Positions 49,917-61,508 of a stretch of DNA of 64,000 nt are shown here, piece after piece (position 1 is the first letter of the stretch; each line of letters opens with the position of its first letter). The DNA lies in the NCBI GenBank assembly GCA_019775845.1, contig JADQAV010000002.1:1302001-1366000 (forward strand), written 5' to 3'. The notes beneath the pieces were generated by a model. The model was not told where the DNA came from and made no database searches. It saw nothing but the letters and a program-made list of their open reading frames with translations. The position numbers were made by a program, and so were the translations under genes. This DNA is from Myrmaecium sp. VS I D KN 1 (Eukaryota; Ascomycota; Dothideomycetes; Valsariales; Valsariaceae).

Positions 49917-50346
49917 TGAGCTTTTTAAAAAGAGACCCCTGGGAAACCGGCGGACGACAGAAAGGAGTGAATGATTGCTATTTGCTACGGATCACTACCG
50001 ACTCGGACGGTCTGCGTCCCCCGAGGCAAAAGCTAAAGGGTGCCTGCACTCTACTGTCGTTGTGTGTCCTTAGCGATGCCCTTCCTACTAGGTCTCTTCA
50101 TGACCTGCTTCGATGACGGACCACACTTCCCTCCTGCCTTATCGGAGCTCTGCAGCTCCTAAACCGACTCCTTCTAAGTATATTCGTGTCTTTCGTTATG
50201 TGGAAAGAAATGTATGTAAGAGCTGAGAAGCCCTCTCAGTCAGATCTGTCGTGCAACTTCCTCTAAGAAGGTATTTCCCATCCACTAACCTGGCGTCTTC
50301 GTCGACGGCCGCACCGTAGCATCGCAGCATCGCATCTCTAAGCGCC

Positions 50347-51817
50347 TTACTCCATATCCGCTTGCTCGGGGACGATGTTGTTTAGCTTGCCTTTCTCCAA
50401 GGCGGCGCGGACATTGCCAAGGTTCCACATCTCCATGGCGGTTTGGGTCTGATACAAGTATTAGCCGACAATGCCCGCTTCGTCGCGATAGTACATTCAT
50501 CCGCCCATGTACTCACCTCCACGGTCCAAGTGCCCATGTGGGGCACCAGCATCACATGCGGATTGGCGATCAAGCCTTCGTGCACCTTTGGCTCGTCCTC
50601 GTACACATCGAGGCCACATGACCAGACGAGGCCCTTGTCCAGAGCTTGAACCAAAGCAGCCTCGTCGATAACGGCACCGCGAGCTGTGTTCACGATGACG
50701 ACACCTTTCTTCATCTTCTCAAACTCATGAGTAGAGATGATATGACGGGTGTTTTTCTAATGCCATACGTTATTATCGCCACAAAGACGCCGATCGGGAG
50801 GTCCGAGATACTCACGTTCAACGGCAAATTCAGGCTGATGATGTCGCTGGTGCTCAATAGCTCGTCAAAGCTCACGTACTGCGCGCCACCGGAGAGTTCG
50901 TCCGACAGCTTGTTGCGATTGTGGTAAATGACCTTCATGCCAAACGCTTCTGCCTTCTTTTTGAGATTGCGTCCGATGCCGCCCATGCCCAAGATACCGA
51001 GAGTCTTGCCTTCGGGATCGTGGCCAAGTGGAGGCGGAGGATGGCCACGCCACTTCCCTTCGCGGAGGGCTGTCATGCCTGCATTGAAGCCACGCAGTGC
51101 TCCGATGATGAGGAACATGTTCACATCTGCTGTGGCATCGTCGACAGCAGTCGGGACATTAGAGACGCGGATGCCGCGGGCAGTGCAGGCGTGCACGTCG
51201 ACCTGGTCGTAACCGGCACCTGGACCCGCGATGATCAGTGAGAGAACAGGGAAGGAGGATTAGGAATGTGGATGAAGAAGGGAGAAGCAGAGAGATTAAA
51301 AGGTAAGAGAAACAGGCAGACACCCGTAATATTTCTCTTTGGGAACACTCAAAGTTCGTGCAATGGACCGTCACCCACCATTATGGCAAATGAACTTGAC
51401 GCTCTCCGGGAGCACCTTGATGAGCTCCTCGTCAAACCGGCCGGTGATGGAGATGCTCGCAAAGGTCCGATAGATGACAAAGATACCGTCCAGCTTGCCG
51501 CTCTTGCACTCCTCGAGGAACTCCTCGCGGCTGCGCGCCTGGGGCTCGGCCAGTTCAGCAATCTCCGACAGAGCGTTCCACGCTTCGTGGGCACTGCCGA
51601 ACAATGTCAGCGAGTGCCATTACACATGTTCGAAACGATGACGATGATGAGGAGTATAGAAGCCTATGTTGTAGCACCTTGGGCTCGTCGGTCCAGCAAC
51701 AAATTACGGTGTACCGCAGAGGTGGGTGACAACGTTGAAGAACGATGAACGAACGGTGGGGTAGGTAGCTACGTACTGTTCAATCTCTCCGAGGAGGAGA
51801 ACCTTTGGCTTAACCAT
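50347..51817 (-). CDS. D-2-hydroxyacid dehydrogenase, glyoxylate/hydroxypyruvate reductase type (GOR1-like)
   Basis: Exons in transcript order: 51777-51817, 51379-51593, 50816-51219, 50517-50756 and 50347-50448, giving 333 residues. The start MVKPKVLLLGEIEHAHEAW is typical of fungal glyoxylate reductases. The NAD(P)-binding motif is GILGMGGIGRNLKKKAEAFG, followed by YHNRNKL. The catalytic triad is readable: Arg in NTARGAVIDE, Glu in DVYEDEP and His in VPHMGTWT. The enzyme reduces glyoxylate to glycolate, or hydroxypyruvate to glycerate. The C-terminus (PEQADME) is not a PTS1 signal, so cytosol or mitochondria are more likely than peroxisome. All junctions are GT-AG. Confidence 0.92.
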
Positions 51818-52935
51818 TGTGAGCGTGGGTTCGGAGTGCGGTATTTGATCGGTTGTAGAAGAAGGGGGGGATAAGTTGAAGGAGGACAGAGGGAGAAGAG
51901 AAGTTGTTGTCTTTCGTTTCAGTGCAATGTGTTCAACGGGTATACCTTGGTGCGCGGGAAGGAAAGGTTGGTACCTAGACGGCCCGCGGCGTTTGAAGAA
52001 AGGTAGTGGAGGTAGGTAATGGAAGGTACCTACGGAGCAAGCTACCCCGCGATGCCAGGCCGCCTGTTGGCCCCGTTCGCCGGCGAAAACGGACCCCTTC
52101 CAGGCTGTCGGCAGGTTGATGCCCCGCGGATCGGCAGCTCTCCCGCGTCCCCTTGAAGTCCGCTCAGCTCCGGTGCTCGGCTACATCATCAAGGATAGTA
52201 TTTATTGTCCACTGTGAAGGACTAACTAAGGTAACCTAAGAACAGGGTTCGCACTTCGCTCCGACTATATCCCGTAGGCGCATACATACTAGTAGCTTCA
52301 AGTTTACAGTAGATACAAACAGCTCCTCGATATCCCAACCCGCGTCAATGATCACAACCGCAAATTAATCGGACGCCAGCTCCCATGCTTTGCGTGTCTC
52401 GCCAAACAATCTAGCACGGCGTTCCGAACGTTCGGAGAATCCGTCACATCAACTGACCGTCCCTCCGGAAAAAGCAACCTGCAACATATGACGCACCTCT
52501 ATCGATAGGTAGGGCCATGGGCGGACGATATCGCTCTCCTGGATGCACCCGCAGAAATGGGCGGTCAGCAACACAGTAGCCCTCACCAAGCGTTTAGGCG
52601 ATCCGGATCATATCTATTGAAGTGCAACCTCGCATACCCAGCTCCACACCAGAGACCCTAGCATTCGAGTATGCCTAGAATGTCCTTGACGCCGGATAGC
52701 AAAAACAGGTACGAAACCCCGGCTTTGAAGCGCCTCTCATCCCAAAGGCGGTCGCCGACTCGACTCACCAAGACCGTGATCGACGCTGCCTCCACCGCCG
52801 TTGTTCAGAGCACCAGACATCGAGGCATCGTAACTTCTGCCCAAATCAAAGTCCTGTTCAAGCGGAGGTATCCTGCCATCGCTTTCTTCTGGCTTATTTG
52901 CCTGCAGTGACAACGCTCAGTCAGCGCACTTCGCT
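51818..52935. other. Gene-free 1.1 kb upstream of the reductase gene
   Basis: Reductase promoter and PEX20 3' flank. GTAC-type motifs at 51970-51979 and 52025-52032. A basic 79-codon ORF at 52671-52910 (plus) has no support. Confidence 0.4.
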
Positions 52936-54265
52936 TTAGAAAAGGCGGGGACGTGTCTTTACCTCCACGATATGTTCACCGTCCACTCGTACCTCCCGGT
53001 CCCTCAGCTTTCGCATGAGTGCCATGAACTGGCTTTCCTGGAACTTCTTGCTCGTGTCGTGCGACACGCTCTCGAGCAAACGGCCAGCCGTTTCCGCGAG
53101 CTCGTCGTCATCACGTGGCGGCGGTGTCCGTGAACTTTCTTCTTCCTTGAATGTCGTCTCTTGATCGTCGGACAAATGCTCTTGCGAGGGGTGATCATAT
53201 CGATACAGCGTATCGAGGGTTTCTCGGAGTGAGCCGGTGGGCTTGACGGCCTCTTGCTGAGCCAGCGCTGCAAGATGATTGGTTTCCTCCATTGCCTTCA
53301 GAATGCTGTATTTGTTCTCCATAACCTGCATAATATCCTTGGCCCGTTCCTGGAGATCTTGGGCGTCAGCGGGAATCGTGTCCGTTTGGACGATGCGGTG
53401 TAGAAGTTCGTGCGTAGCCATGGCATCTGATTGAAGGTCTCTGCTTTCCACAAGTGCTTCCAATCGCCCAAGATCATCGACGACTTGTGAGCGATCCATC
53501 TGGCGCCCTGACCCTTGTGAACTGTCCACCCACTGCGCAAGGTCCTGTTGTATGGTCGCAAGATCCTTTTCCAGCCCTTGTGGCGCCTCATCCATCATTT
53601 GCGCCTGCACAGCTTCAAAGGCGCGCTCAAAGGCCGCATCGTCGAACTGCTCTGACGGCTGCTTGCCATGCGCTATTGATTCTTCTGATCCGGCCGGTTG
53701 CATACTGTACGGGGCTCGATAACCCCCGCCCACCCATGGAGATCCTTCGAACCTATTATGTATGTGTGTATGCGGACTCTGGGCTTGTGCGAGATGCGCC
53801 TGCTGGTTCAGGAAGTCCTGGTGCCATGACGAAGAACTGTTCTGGACCGAAGGTTGCGGCAGATGATGCTGGTGCGCGAAAGGAGGTAGAGAGTGTAGAT
53901 GAAGATTCTGGAAGTCGGCCGCCCATTCTGGAAGTGGAGGTTGAGAGATGGTGTCTGGTCCCGTGAGGCCCGGAGGCAGGTGGGTTTGAAAATGCTGATG
54001 TTCAAGCGGTGGCGGCCCGGGGGCAAGACCAGCTTGAAACGCTTCGAACTCGGCGTCTAAAGCGCCGGCATTTGGTCCGATACTTGATCGGAAAGCCTAT
54101 ATAAAAGTCAGGCCAGGAGTGTCCAGCATCGCGAAAGGAATTACAATATACCTGCGCCGGCGATTGCCTGGAGATCAAGCGGTCCTGCTGTAGTGTTCGG
54201 TCGACCGAGGTATGCTTCTGGAAGCTCTGAAGGGCGTTGGACGGCCCACACAGGGCGTCGGTCAT
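52936..54265 (-). CDS. pex20: Peroxin PEX20, PTS2 co-receptor
   Basis: Exons 54152-54265 and 52936-54096 give 424 residues. The N-terminus MTDALCGPSNALQSFQKHTS has the conserved Cys (residue 6), the monoubiquitination site used for receptor recycling, and a nearby Lys17, then DRTLQQDRL. WxxxF/Y-type motifs (WAADF and WHQDF) should bind PEX14/PEX13. The C-terminus has the PEX7-binding region common to PEX20 and PEX5L (SKKFQESQFMALMRKLRDRE, then GEHIVEV). PEX20 acts with PEX7 to bring PTS2 proteins such as thiolase into peroxisomes. There are no TPR repeats, which rules out PEX5. Confidence 0.93.
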
Positions 54266-55009
54266 GGCAGCGAATATCAGCTCAGTCGAGCGGAATAATT
54301 AGAGAAGCAGGGTGAAGGATTTGTACTGCAAGGACGTGTGAGGCGGAAGCTGGAATTGGATGTCGACATGCTTGGAGTTCCATTTGGCCTGTGACAGGTT
54401 AGCGGGCCGAGGGATAGGAACCGAGGCCGGTTCATGCCTTGCGGAACCCCTCCGCAGCCTTGTCTCCGGGGCCAGTTCAGGTACGTACGGACAGTACCTA
54501 CCTAGTTAACAACTGCATAGCACGCCACGAATGGAGATGCCTTGCCAGCCGCGATCCGCAGCATACGGTACATTCCCCCCTCATGTTCGATCGGACGCCG
54601 TCAAACTACCTACGTATGCTTCGGCTACCGGGAGTTGGTAGAACAGTATTTCCCGCCATCATCAGCAAGATGCGACCTGATGTGGTAGAGATCCCACCAG
54701 ACAATTTTTTATTTTTCTTTCCTGCTGTTCTATGCCATCGGACCATGAATGCATCACATACTGGAGCTGCAGTAAGTATTGTTCCAAGTGGTTATACTTA
54801 CATCTTATCGTACTCGAAGCCTAAGGCAGACTGTCCCTGAATGCTCATTGGCTGAGCGGAACAAAGCTCGCTCCGGGAGAGGACAGGTGCCCAGAGCCTG
54901 TGCCAGGGAGCGCTGCTGCTACCGCGATGGGGGACCTCAAACTCCCAAGAGCTTCCAGGTTCCTGCCACCCACCATTCCTACCAGCAATTTCCCTGCCAG
55001 GACTTCACC
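54266..55009. promoter_or_regulatory. Divergent promoter region, PEX20 / SEC13
   Basis: 744 bases between divergent starts, with a GTAC-type motif cluster at 54481-54505. ORFs here are not supported. Confidence 0.4.
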
Positions 55010-56276
55010 ATGGTATGTCTCTGCCCCGTGAGGAGGTGGCGCCTTCAACATAATATACTAATTCTTCTTGCACCAGGCTCAAGTAATATCAAACTCCGGT
55101 CATGATGACATGATTGTACGCAACTCCCCCAACAACACCTCGATGCCTCGCGATCACAACGCCACGCGCAACCCTCCCCACGACGATGAAGCATCTACTT
55201 ACGGTACAGTGGAACCTTAGCACGATGCCGTTCTCGACTACTACGGCCGCAGAATCGCCACCTGCTCCTCGGACAAGACCATCAAAATATTCGAGGTCGA
55301 GGGAGACTCGCACAGGTTGACCGAGACACTGAAAGGGTATGGGGACGCTCTCTAGTACTTGAAGGACAGCGGCTGACATTGGGCTATTGCAGTCACGAAG
55401 GCGCAGTGTGGTGCGTAGCATGGGTACGTCGGCCTCACAACGGTGGCAGAACAATCAGGACACTCAGGTTCATACTCGAGCATTGGCTCTGACTCATGTA
55501 AATTTCAGGCTCACCCCAAGTACGGGAATATCCTGGCCTCGGCCAGTTACGACGGCAAGGTCTTCATATGGCGTGAGCAGAACAACCAATGGCAGCGCAT
55601 CTTCGACTTCTCCCATCACAGCGCCTCTGTGAACATCGTTGGCTGGGCCCCCCACGATGCTGGCTGTCTCCTCGCGTGCGCGTCTAGCGACGGCAACGTC
55701 TCCGTTCTCGAGTTTAAAGATAATTCCTGGACCCATCAGATCTTCCCGGCGCACGGCATCGGTGTCAACGCCATCTCCTGGGGCCCTTCTGTTGCGCCCG
55801 GAACCCTGGTCACAGCGAGCGGCGCGAATGCCACCCTCACGCGGAGGTTCGCTACTGGTGGCAGCGACTGCCTCGTCAAGATTTGGGAATGGAACCCAGA
55901 GACGAACACCTATAACAACACATCGTCGCTGCCCGGCCACACCGACTGGGTTCGTGATGTTTCCTGGTCGCCTACCGTTCTATCCAAGTCGTACATCGCC
56001 TCTGCTTCGCAAGACAAGACGGTCCGTATCTGGACCAGCACAATGCCTAACCTAGGTATGTTTGGGCATCCCATCTAGAAAACTTCATCAAACAGAGCTA
56101 ACAACTGCGCAGGAGAGTGGAAATCTACTACCCTGAACTTCGAGTCTGTCGCCTGGCGCGTGAGCTGGAGTTTGAGCGGTAATGTCCTGGCTGTCAGCAC
56201 TGGTGACAACCGCGTCAGCTTGTGGAAGGAGAGACTAAGTGGCGGATGGGAGTGCGTTAAGACAATCGAAGAGTAG
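55010..56276 (+). CDS. sec13: COPII coat and nucleoporin WD40 protein SEC13
   Basis: Exons 55010-55012 (ATG alone), 55077-55115, 55221-55336, 55393-55423, 55509-56055 and 56113-56276 give 299 residues. The protein starts [20 protein letters not shown], the standard SEC13 start, and has six WD repeats including [28 protein letters not shown] and SQDKTVRIW. It ends [23 protein letters not shown]13 pairs with SEC31 in the COPII outer coat and with NUP145C in the nuclear pore. All junctions are GT-AG and the sum is in frame. The small exons near the start are needed to rebuild the conserved first blade. Confidence 0.94.
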
Positions 56277-57459
56277 ATCATGGAGTCATCTGGTGTTGAC
56301 TCGAGCCACAATTGACGGGTGGCTGGCCTCTGGTGGTTTTTTCAAAAGGCGGTGGGATGGCGAGACTAAGCTGCTTTGTTAGACTCATTATCTGTTTCTG
56401 GGGCATAGAAGTAGCAATATTGGGGTTCGGCTCCTGCAGCACTACGTTGCATAGGGAAAACATCACTACTGTATCAGATGGGCAGATGTCGTCACTCGCA
56501 AGCAGGAAAAGAACTATGATCCCTAAACCCATCGATTGAGATTACTTGCAGTGAAACTATGTAGATGTTTCCCCATCAGGAAATGAAAGAGAGATTGGAG
56601 TCATGAGAACATGCTTAGGCCTTGAAGATAGCTTTTATTTCTCCCTTCCAGTCTTTTTCCGTTTTCAGGTCCGCGCCTCCTTCCCGATATAGATAACTCC
56701 GTCTTTCTCTCTCTCTCCTTTGGAAGTAAGTGGAAAGAGAACAAAAACCTCACCGTCATCAACGGACTGAAAGATATATTTGGTGTAATATGTTGCGTCG
56801 TGATCTGGAGCAAGGCAAAGATAGAAAGAAGAAAGAGAGAGGGAGAGGGATCATAAGAAATGAAAGGTCCTGGCATGTCGTTCTCCTTCCGTTGGCTGGT
56901 CTGGGATGGGAATGAGATCGGTTCAGATTGATTGATGAAATTCGTAACGGGTCGTTAAATGTCGTCAGCGTCGTAAGTGTCGTAAGTGTCATCATCACGT
57001 CGTTCAATGGAAAATGAAAATAGAGGAAAAAATTCTCTCTGGCCTTCTCGTCGTCTTGCTCGATGCTTGTACGCTTCTTTTCTTGCCTAGAGAAAGCGGG
57101 ACGTTAGAATCGGCGGGAATGAGAGGGGGATTGATGATAATGATGTTGATGGCGTTGATGGGCGGGTACTGCATACGTGATCGATGGAAGTGAACGATGT
57201 GAGAAAAGTCAGGCCGTCATCAGTCGAAAAAGGTGACCATTCTTCCCGGCAACGAGACCAACGTCCCGCAGATCCTGTCATCCCGTTAACTTCCGCGAAT
57301 TGTCTGCGTGTTGAGATGGAGCGAGGACAACGCTTGAATGGGAATGGAAGAAATAAAAATGCGTCATGAAGCGTGAATGTCGTCAGATGGTCGTGAGACG
57401 GCGCCGACGATTTGGTGGAAGCGACGATGTTTCTCTTTCTCGCCGAAAGGGAGAGACCA
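56277..57459. other. Gene-free 1.2 kb between convergent genes
   Basis: 3' flanks of SEC13 and the F-box gene. A short repeat of GTCGTAAGT occurs near 56965-56988. No gene seen. Confidence 0.4.
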
Positions 57460-59761
57460 TCACCTTGTGCTGCTGTGTTCCAAGTCAATGCTTGGGTCAA
57501 GCACCATGTCGTCCTCCATGAAGACGTTGTAAGTCCTTTTCTTGAGCATGCTGGCAGGCTGCAGGCCGTTGATGCCCTGATGGATCGGTTCGGAGATGAC
57601 CATGCAGGAGTCCTTACCAGTCAAGAGATTATCGTTGAGGTTATATTCACCGCCGTCTCTCAAGTCGCACAGATGGCGATACGGTGAGGAAAATATGCCT
57701 CCAGCTTGGGATGTTTCCGGTTCCCGCAGCAAAGGGTACGGATAGTCCTGCCACCGGCGAAGGAGGTCATCGAGCCTAGCATCATTGACGTCAAGCTCGT
57801 TCGAGGACATTGGGACGTCGACTGGGAGACCAGGCGAACGAGGTCCGTAACGAGACCGAAAGCCTCTCGCGTTGGGGTTATAAGGTCCTCCTTGAAAGGG
57901 AGTCGACGGTTCAAGCAAGTCTCCAGCCGAGGTAGCACTGGAACAGTCGGAAATTCCGGGTGATGAGAAAATTGCGAATGGGCTAGAGCTAGATACCTCA
58001 GAAGGGGTCGCTGGGGAAGAAAACTTGTCCGGTGTTCGGGGAAGAGATATCCCTCCGGGGTAATCATATGAGACAGCAGGCTCAGAAGGCGACGTGTCCA
58101 CGTTCAGAACGGCGGTTGGGCGAGCCTTGATCTTGAATTTCTTTCCGCCTGGCCTGTTCGAACGCAGAGCCCGAGAGGAGGTGGTGGAAATCGGCGCCAG
58201 GTCGCTTATGAGAAGATCTTTCTTGAGACTCAACTCTGAGGGCAACTTATATGTTGACCCCATCTCCTTGAGCGGGGTCGGCCGCGCACGATCGATGTCC
58301 TCGTTGAAAAGGTCCTGTTCCCGGCCACAGCGGACCATGTCTTCGTCACACTGCCAAAAGATCCACGGGCCGCTGTACGTGTCGAGCTGGACATCGTCTG
58401 CATCCGGACACCACCAGCGTCCGATCATGATCTGGTTCCCCGGAAGCAGGACGCCTTCGTACGCCCAGAAAGCTGGATCCAATGTACCGTCAGGGCATTT
58501 GAAATACTTCATCATGCTGACACGCTTAAATCCCCGGATGCCGTTTTGCTCAGGAGTGTTGCTGACGAAGCCGTCGACAAGGAAATCTTCATCATCCCAG
58601 CCTTTGCCGAGGAATCGCTGAAAGCCCCACGTTTCTCGTCCCCAGCGTTCCGGATGCGATGCGTAGAACTTGGCAGCCTCTTCAAGGTAGCCGACCGAAT
58701 GGAGCTGCTCCTCGAATTCCGGTAACCAGCCCTCGAATGGATCTTCCGGGAACTCTAAGGTCATCGTCTGGAGCGGTTCCGCATTATCGACGTTCTTGTC
58801 CTGGAAGATCTCACCCGCAGCCGTATCGAACAACTTACTGGCGGGAAAGCCCTCGTACCGGAGGTCTTCGACCTCGTCACGCTCCAGGTAAGCGTATGTC
58901 CCCTTCCAGAACCTACCGAGTCCATTGTGTTTCCGGCTTCCAGTTGCAACCGAGTTGACCCAACCGTACGGACGTTCTGAAAGCCTGAGCTCGTTGAACG
59001 GCGCATATAATGTCCCATTATCCCGCTGAACGATGTGGTACTTGAAGAAATTGATTGCATGGAGAGTCCACTCGGTATTCACTTCCAGTTCATGTTCGCC
59101 GTAGAACAGTGGATACAGTGTTGGGGATCCGTAAGTAATAGCTTGTGATATGTGAAAGCTGTAAGCGTAACTTCCGGCGACCTTCTCGTCGAAGATGAGG
59201 TGAGCCAGGCTGACTCTAACAGTGTTTAGGAGCTTTTCATTGACTCGATAATGAAGGTCTGCGGGTTTGCTCCGAAAGATGTCCCGCAACATATTGGAGT
59301 CGCGGGCGAATTGCTTGACGATCTCCAGGTTCCGGGAAGTGGGCATGCCTTCGAGATCTTCCTCATTAGTAACAAGGTACAAGCTGTCGTTGATCAGGTT
59401 TGCCAAAACGACCAGGCAAGCGTTGATCTTCTTGTGAGACCGTGAGCTGCAGAAATTGGCACCAGTACGAAGTACCTTGCGGCGAATCGTGTACACCTCT
59501 TTGTTCAAGGCCGCATTCGTAGCATCCCAATCCACGGGCGGGTCAAAGACTTGCTTGAACCGTTGCTTCCAGAGAGAGTGACGTTCGCTGTTCACAGCAG
59601 CCGCAGTCTGATAGCAGACTCTGCCAAAGCTTGCAAGATCGTCATCGTCATCGATGTACAACGCGATGGCTTGGAGAGTCTAAGACGAAGGTCAGTTATG
59701 GAGACAACGATGGCGGTATTATGAGGCCACGTACCTCAATAGGCAATTGTTGAAGGCCCAT
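57460..59761 (-). CDS. F-box protein of unknown substrate
   Basis: Exons 59735-59761 and 57460-59679 give 748 residues. The first exon encodes only MGLQQLPIE; joined to TLQAIALYIDDDDDLASFGR it forms an F-box (LPxE…I…DLASFxxVC), which should bind SKP1 in an SCF ubiquitin ligase. The middle ~450 residues form one folded, aromatic-rich region (LHYRVNEKLLNTVRVSLAHL, FWKGTYAYLERDEVEDLRYE, MMKYFKCPDGTLDPAFWAYE) that includes GPWIFWQCDEDM. The last ~220 residues are Ser/Pro-rich and disordered. No WD, LRR or kelch repeats are visible. Substrate is unknown. Confidence 0.82.
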
Positions 59762-61508
59762 GTTGCGCGGTCGAGATCGTGCGTTTGAGAGATCTCGTGA
59801 TAGGCATGCAAAGGGGCGCGGAAACGAGCTGGACGACGTTTAAAGTTCTCTTCTGGGCAAGGTCATCAAGAAGATGTTGAGAGAATTCGAAAGAGGGAGA
59901 GCCACTTGGAAGAAATAACTGAAAGCTGGACTGAAGGGAGAAAAGGGTGTGTACTGTAGAAGTGGAAGGGCAAACGGAATGCTAGGTGAGAGGCAAAAGG
60001 AGAGCGGGATGTACAGCTAGCCTTATGCCGCTCGGAGAACTCGTGTACTCAGCCTACCAGGCGGTGAGATGATAAGTTTCTTCACCCGTCAAGCAAATGC
60101 CGCTGACCACTAGTCAAGCATAGAGCCCGCAGATGCTTTTGCCGGGTTAGACTATCGGCATGGTTCTCTGGTTACTGAATCTTGACTTCTTCAGCCGTAC
60201 CTAAGGAAAGCAGAGGCACCGGTGTCAGCCATATATATCACCATCAACATGAAGTACGAGACCAGGCGGAAGTATTAGACTCACTGATGCGGAATTGTGA
60301 TCAGACGGCGTCCGTAAACCGATGTTCTCCTATATTATGAGACCAATCAGATGGAGGTATTCCTGAACGAAAGACGGCCTTGACAAATACCTCTATGCCG
60401 CAAGATGCGGTGTGCCAGGCATGAAGAGGCAACGACAGGTAAAAAGAATGGAAAGACGGGTGTTGTTCCGCAATATGAGGAACATGGAAAATAAGGATAT
60501 CATAACAGAAGAAGGATTGGGAATAGGAGCCCAGATTCAACTCACCTATTTGACTACCAGTGAAGCCGTGCACCTACTCCCCTGAAACGTTTGTGAGGTA
60601 AACGTCTGAACGAAGGCAAGTGGGTGCCAAGAGCTATTCAATTGCGGGCGAATACATTCATTCAGTGCGCTCCCATTCCTAGTCATTTAGCCAAATGTTT
60701 GGTTGTCGACGGTATACCGGGCAAGGCGCCTGAGCACTTAGCTAGCAAGATCATTGTTTCAAAGGCATACTGATGAACTAAGTCTTTTTCAGTTCGTTCC
60801 ATTGCAGCGGTGGAAACAGGATGAATCTGTTCTAGTTCGGATATATTTCGTTGGTACCAGATTTTATTCGTACCGTTTGGTATTTTCTGACAGGAGGCAA
60901 AGCCTCGCCTGTGCTCTGGAAATACATTGCTCATCCACGTACAGAATCCTTTGCAACAATCCAAGGCCCTTTCAAGAAAGTCGTATGACGTTTCAGATTC
61001 AGAAGGGAAAAAAGACGCCGTTGACCTAGCTCTTGGGAGAAATCTAGGATTAAGAAAAGGAACCAGACAAGAAGAATGACACAACAGTAAAGAAAGAACA
61101 GAGATGAAGGAAATGCCAATGAAAGAAAATATGTTGTGCTGCCAGCCACATGATAGCATAGACCTGCCAGCAACGGTTGCACAGAGGTTGTTGGTTTGAT
61201 AACTCTTTCTTCCAGGGGGATGAGCCGCAATTCGCGAGCGGGGGAATCTTGAATATTATAGTAATTGCTGTAGGGATGACATGAAGAAAAACAGTCGCTG
61301 AAACGCGCTTCGGTATGTATGCGTGAACGAAGAATATTATAGGACTCTCGGCGTAGCCGAATAGTAGGAATCGTTGCTCATCAAAGATCCATGACCTTCT
61401 AACTGCCCCCGTCTTTTTCAATGTCCTTGCTTCAGACTTCGTTCTGCCATTTCGACAGAATTAGCGCGGAGACAGTCATCATGTACATTGGGGGATGTAT
61501 GTCCAGAT
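59762..61508. other. Gene-free 1.75 kb
   Basis: Upstream of the F-box gene and 3' of the unknown gene at the right edge (both minus). Short ORFs are unsupported; composition is moderately AT-rich from about 60480 on. Confidence 0.4.

Larger units (their letters stand above)
47801..50346. other. 2.5 kb gene-free region upstream of the Zn2Cys6 gene
   Basis: Holds the Zn2Cys6 promoter/leader and the reductase 3' flank. It contains pentanucleotide repeats (48581-48690), an 11-base tandem repeat (49321-49362), a T/A palindrome (49897-49916) and a GTAC motif cluster (49096-49125). A long minus ORF (48516-49628) is low complexity and produced by the repeats. Confidence 0.45.

Noticed and set aside
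52671-52910. 79-codon basic ORF on the plus strand (MPRMSLTPDSKNR…)
   Set aside because: It looks plausible at first but lacks any known motif and lies in the 3' flank of PEX20; a small gene or exon cannot be excluded without RNA data.
50347-54265. Functional link between the glyoxylate-type reductase and PEX20 as peroxisomal partners
   Set aside because: The reductase has no PTS1 tail and no evident PTS2; adjacency alone is not evidence.
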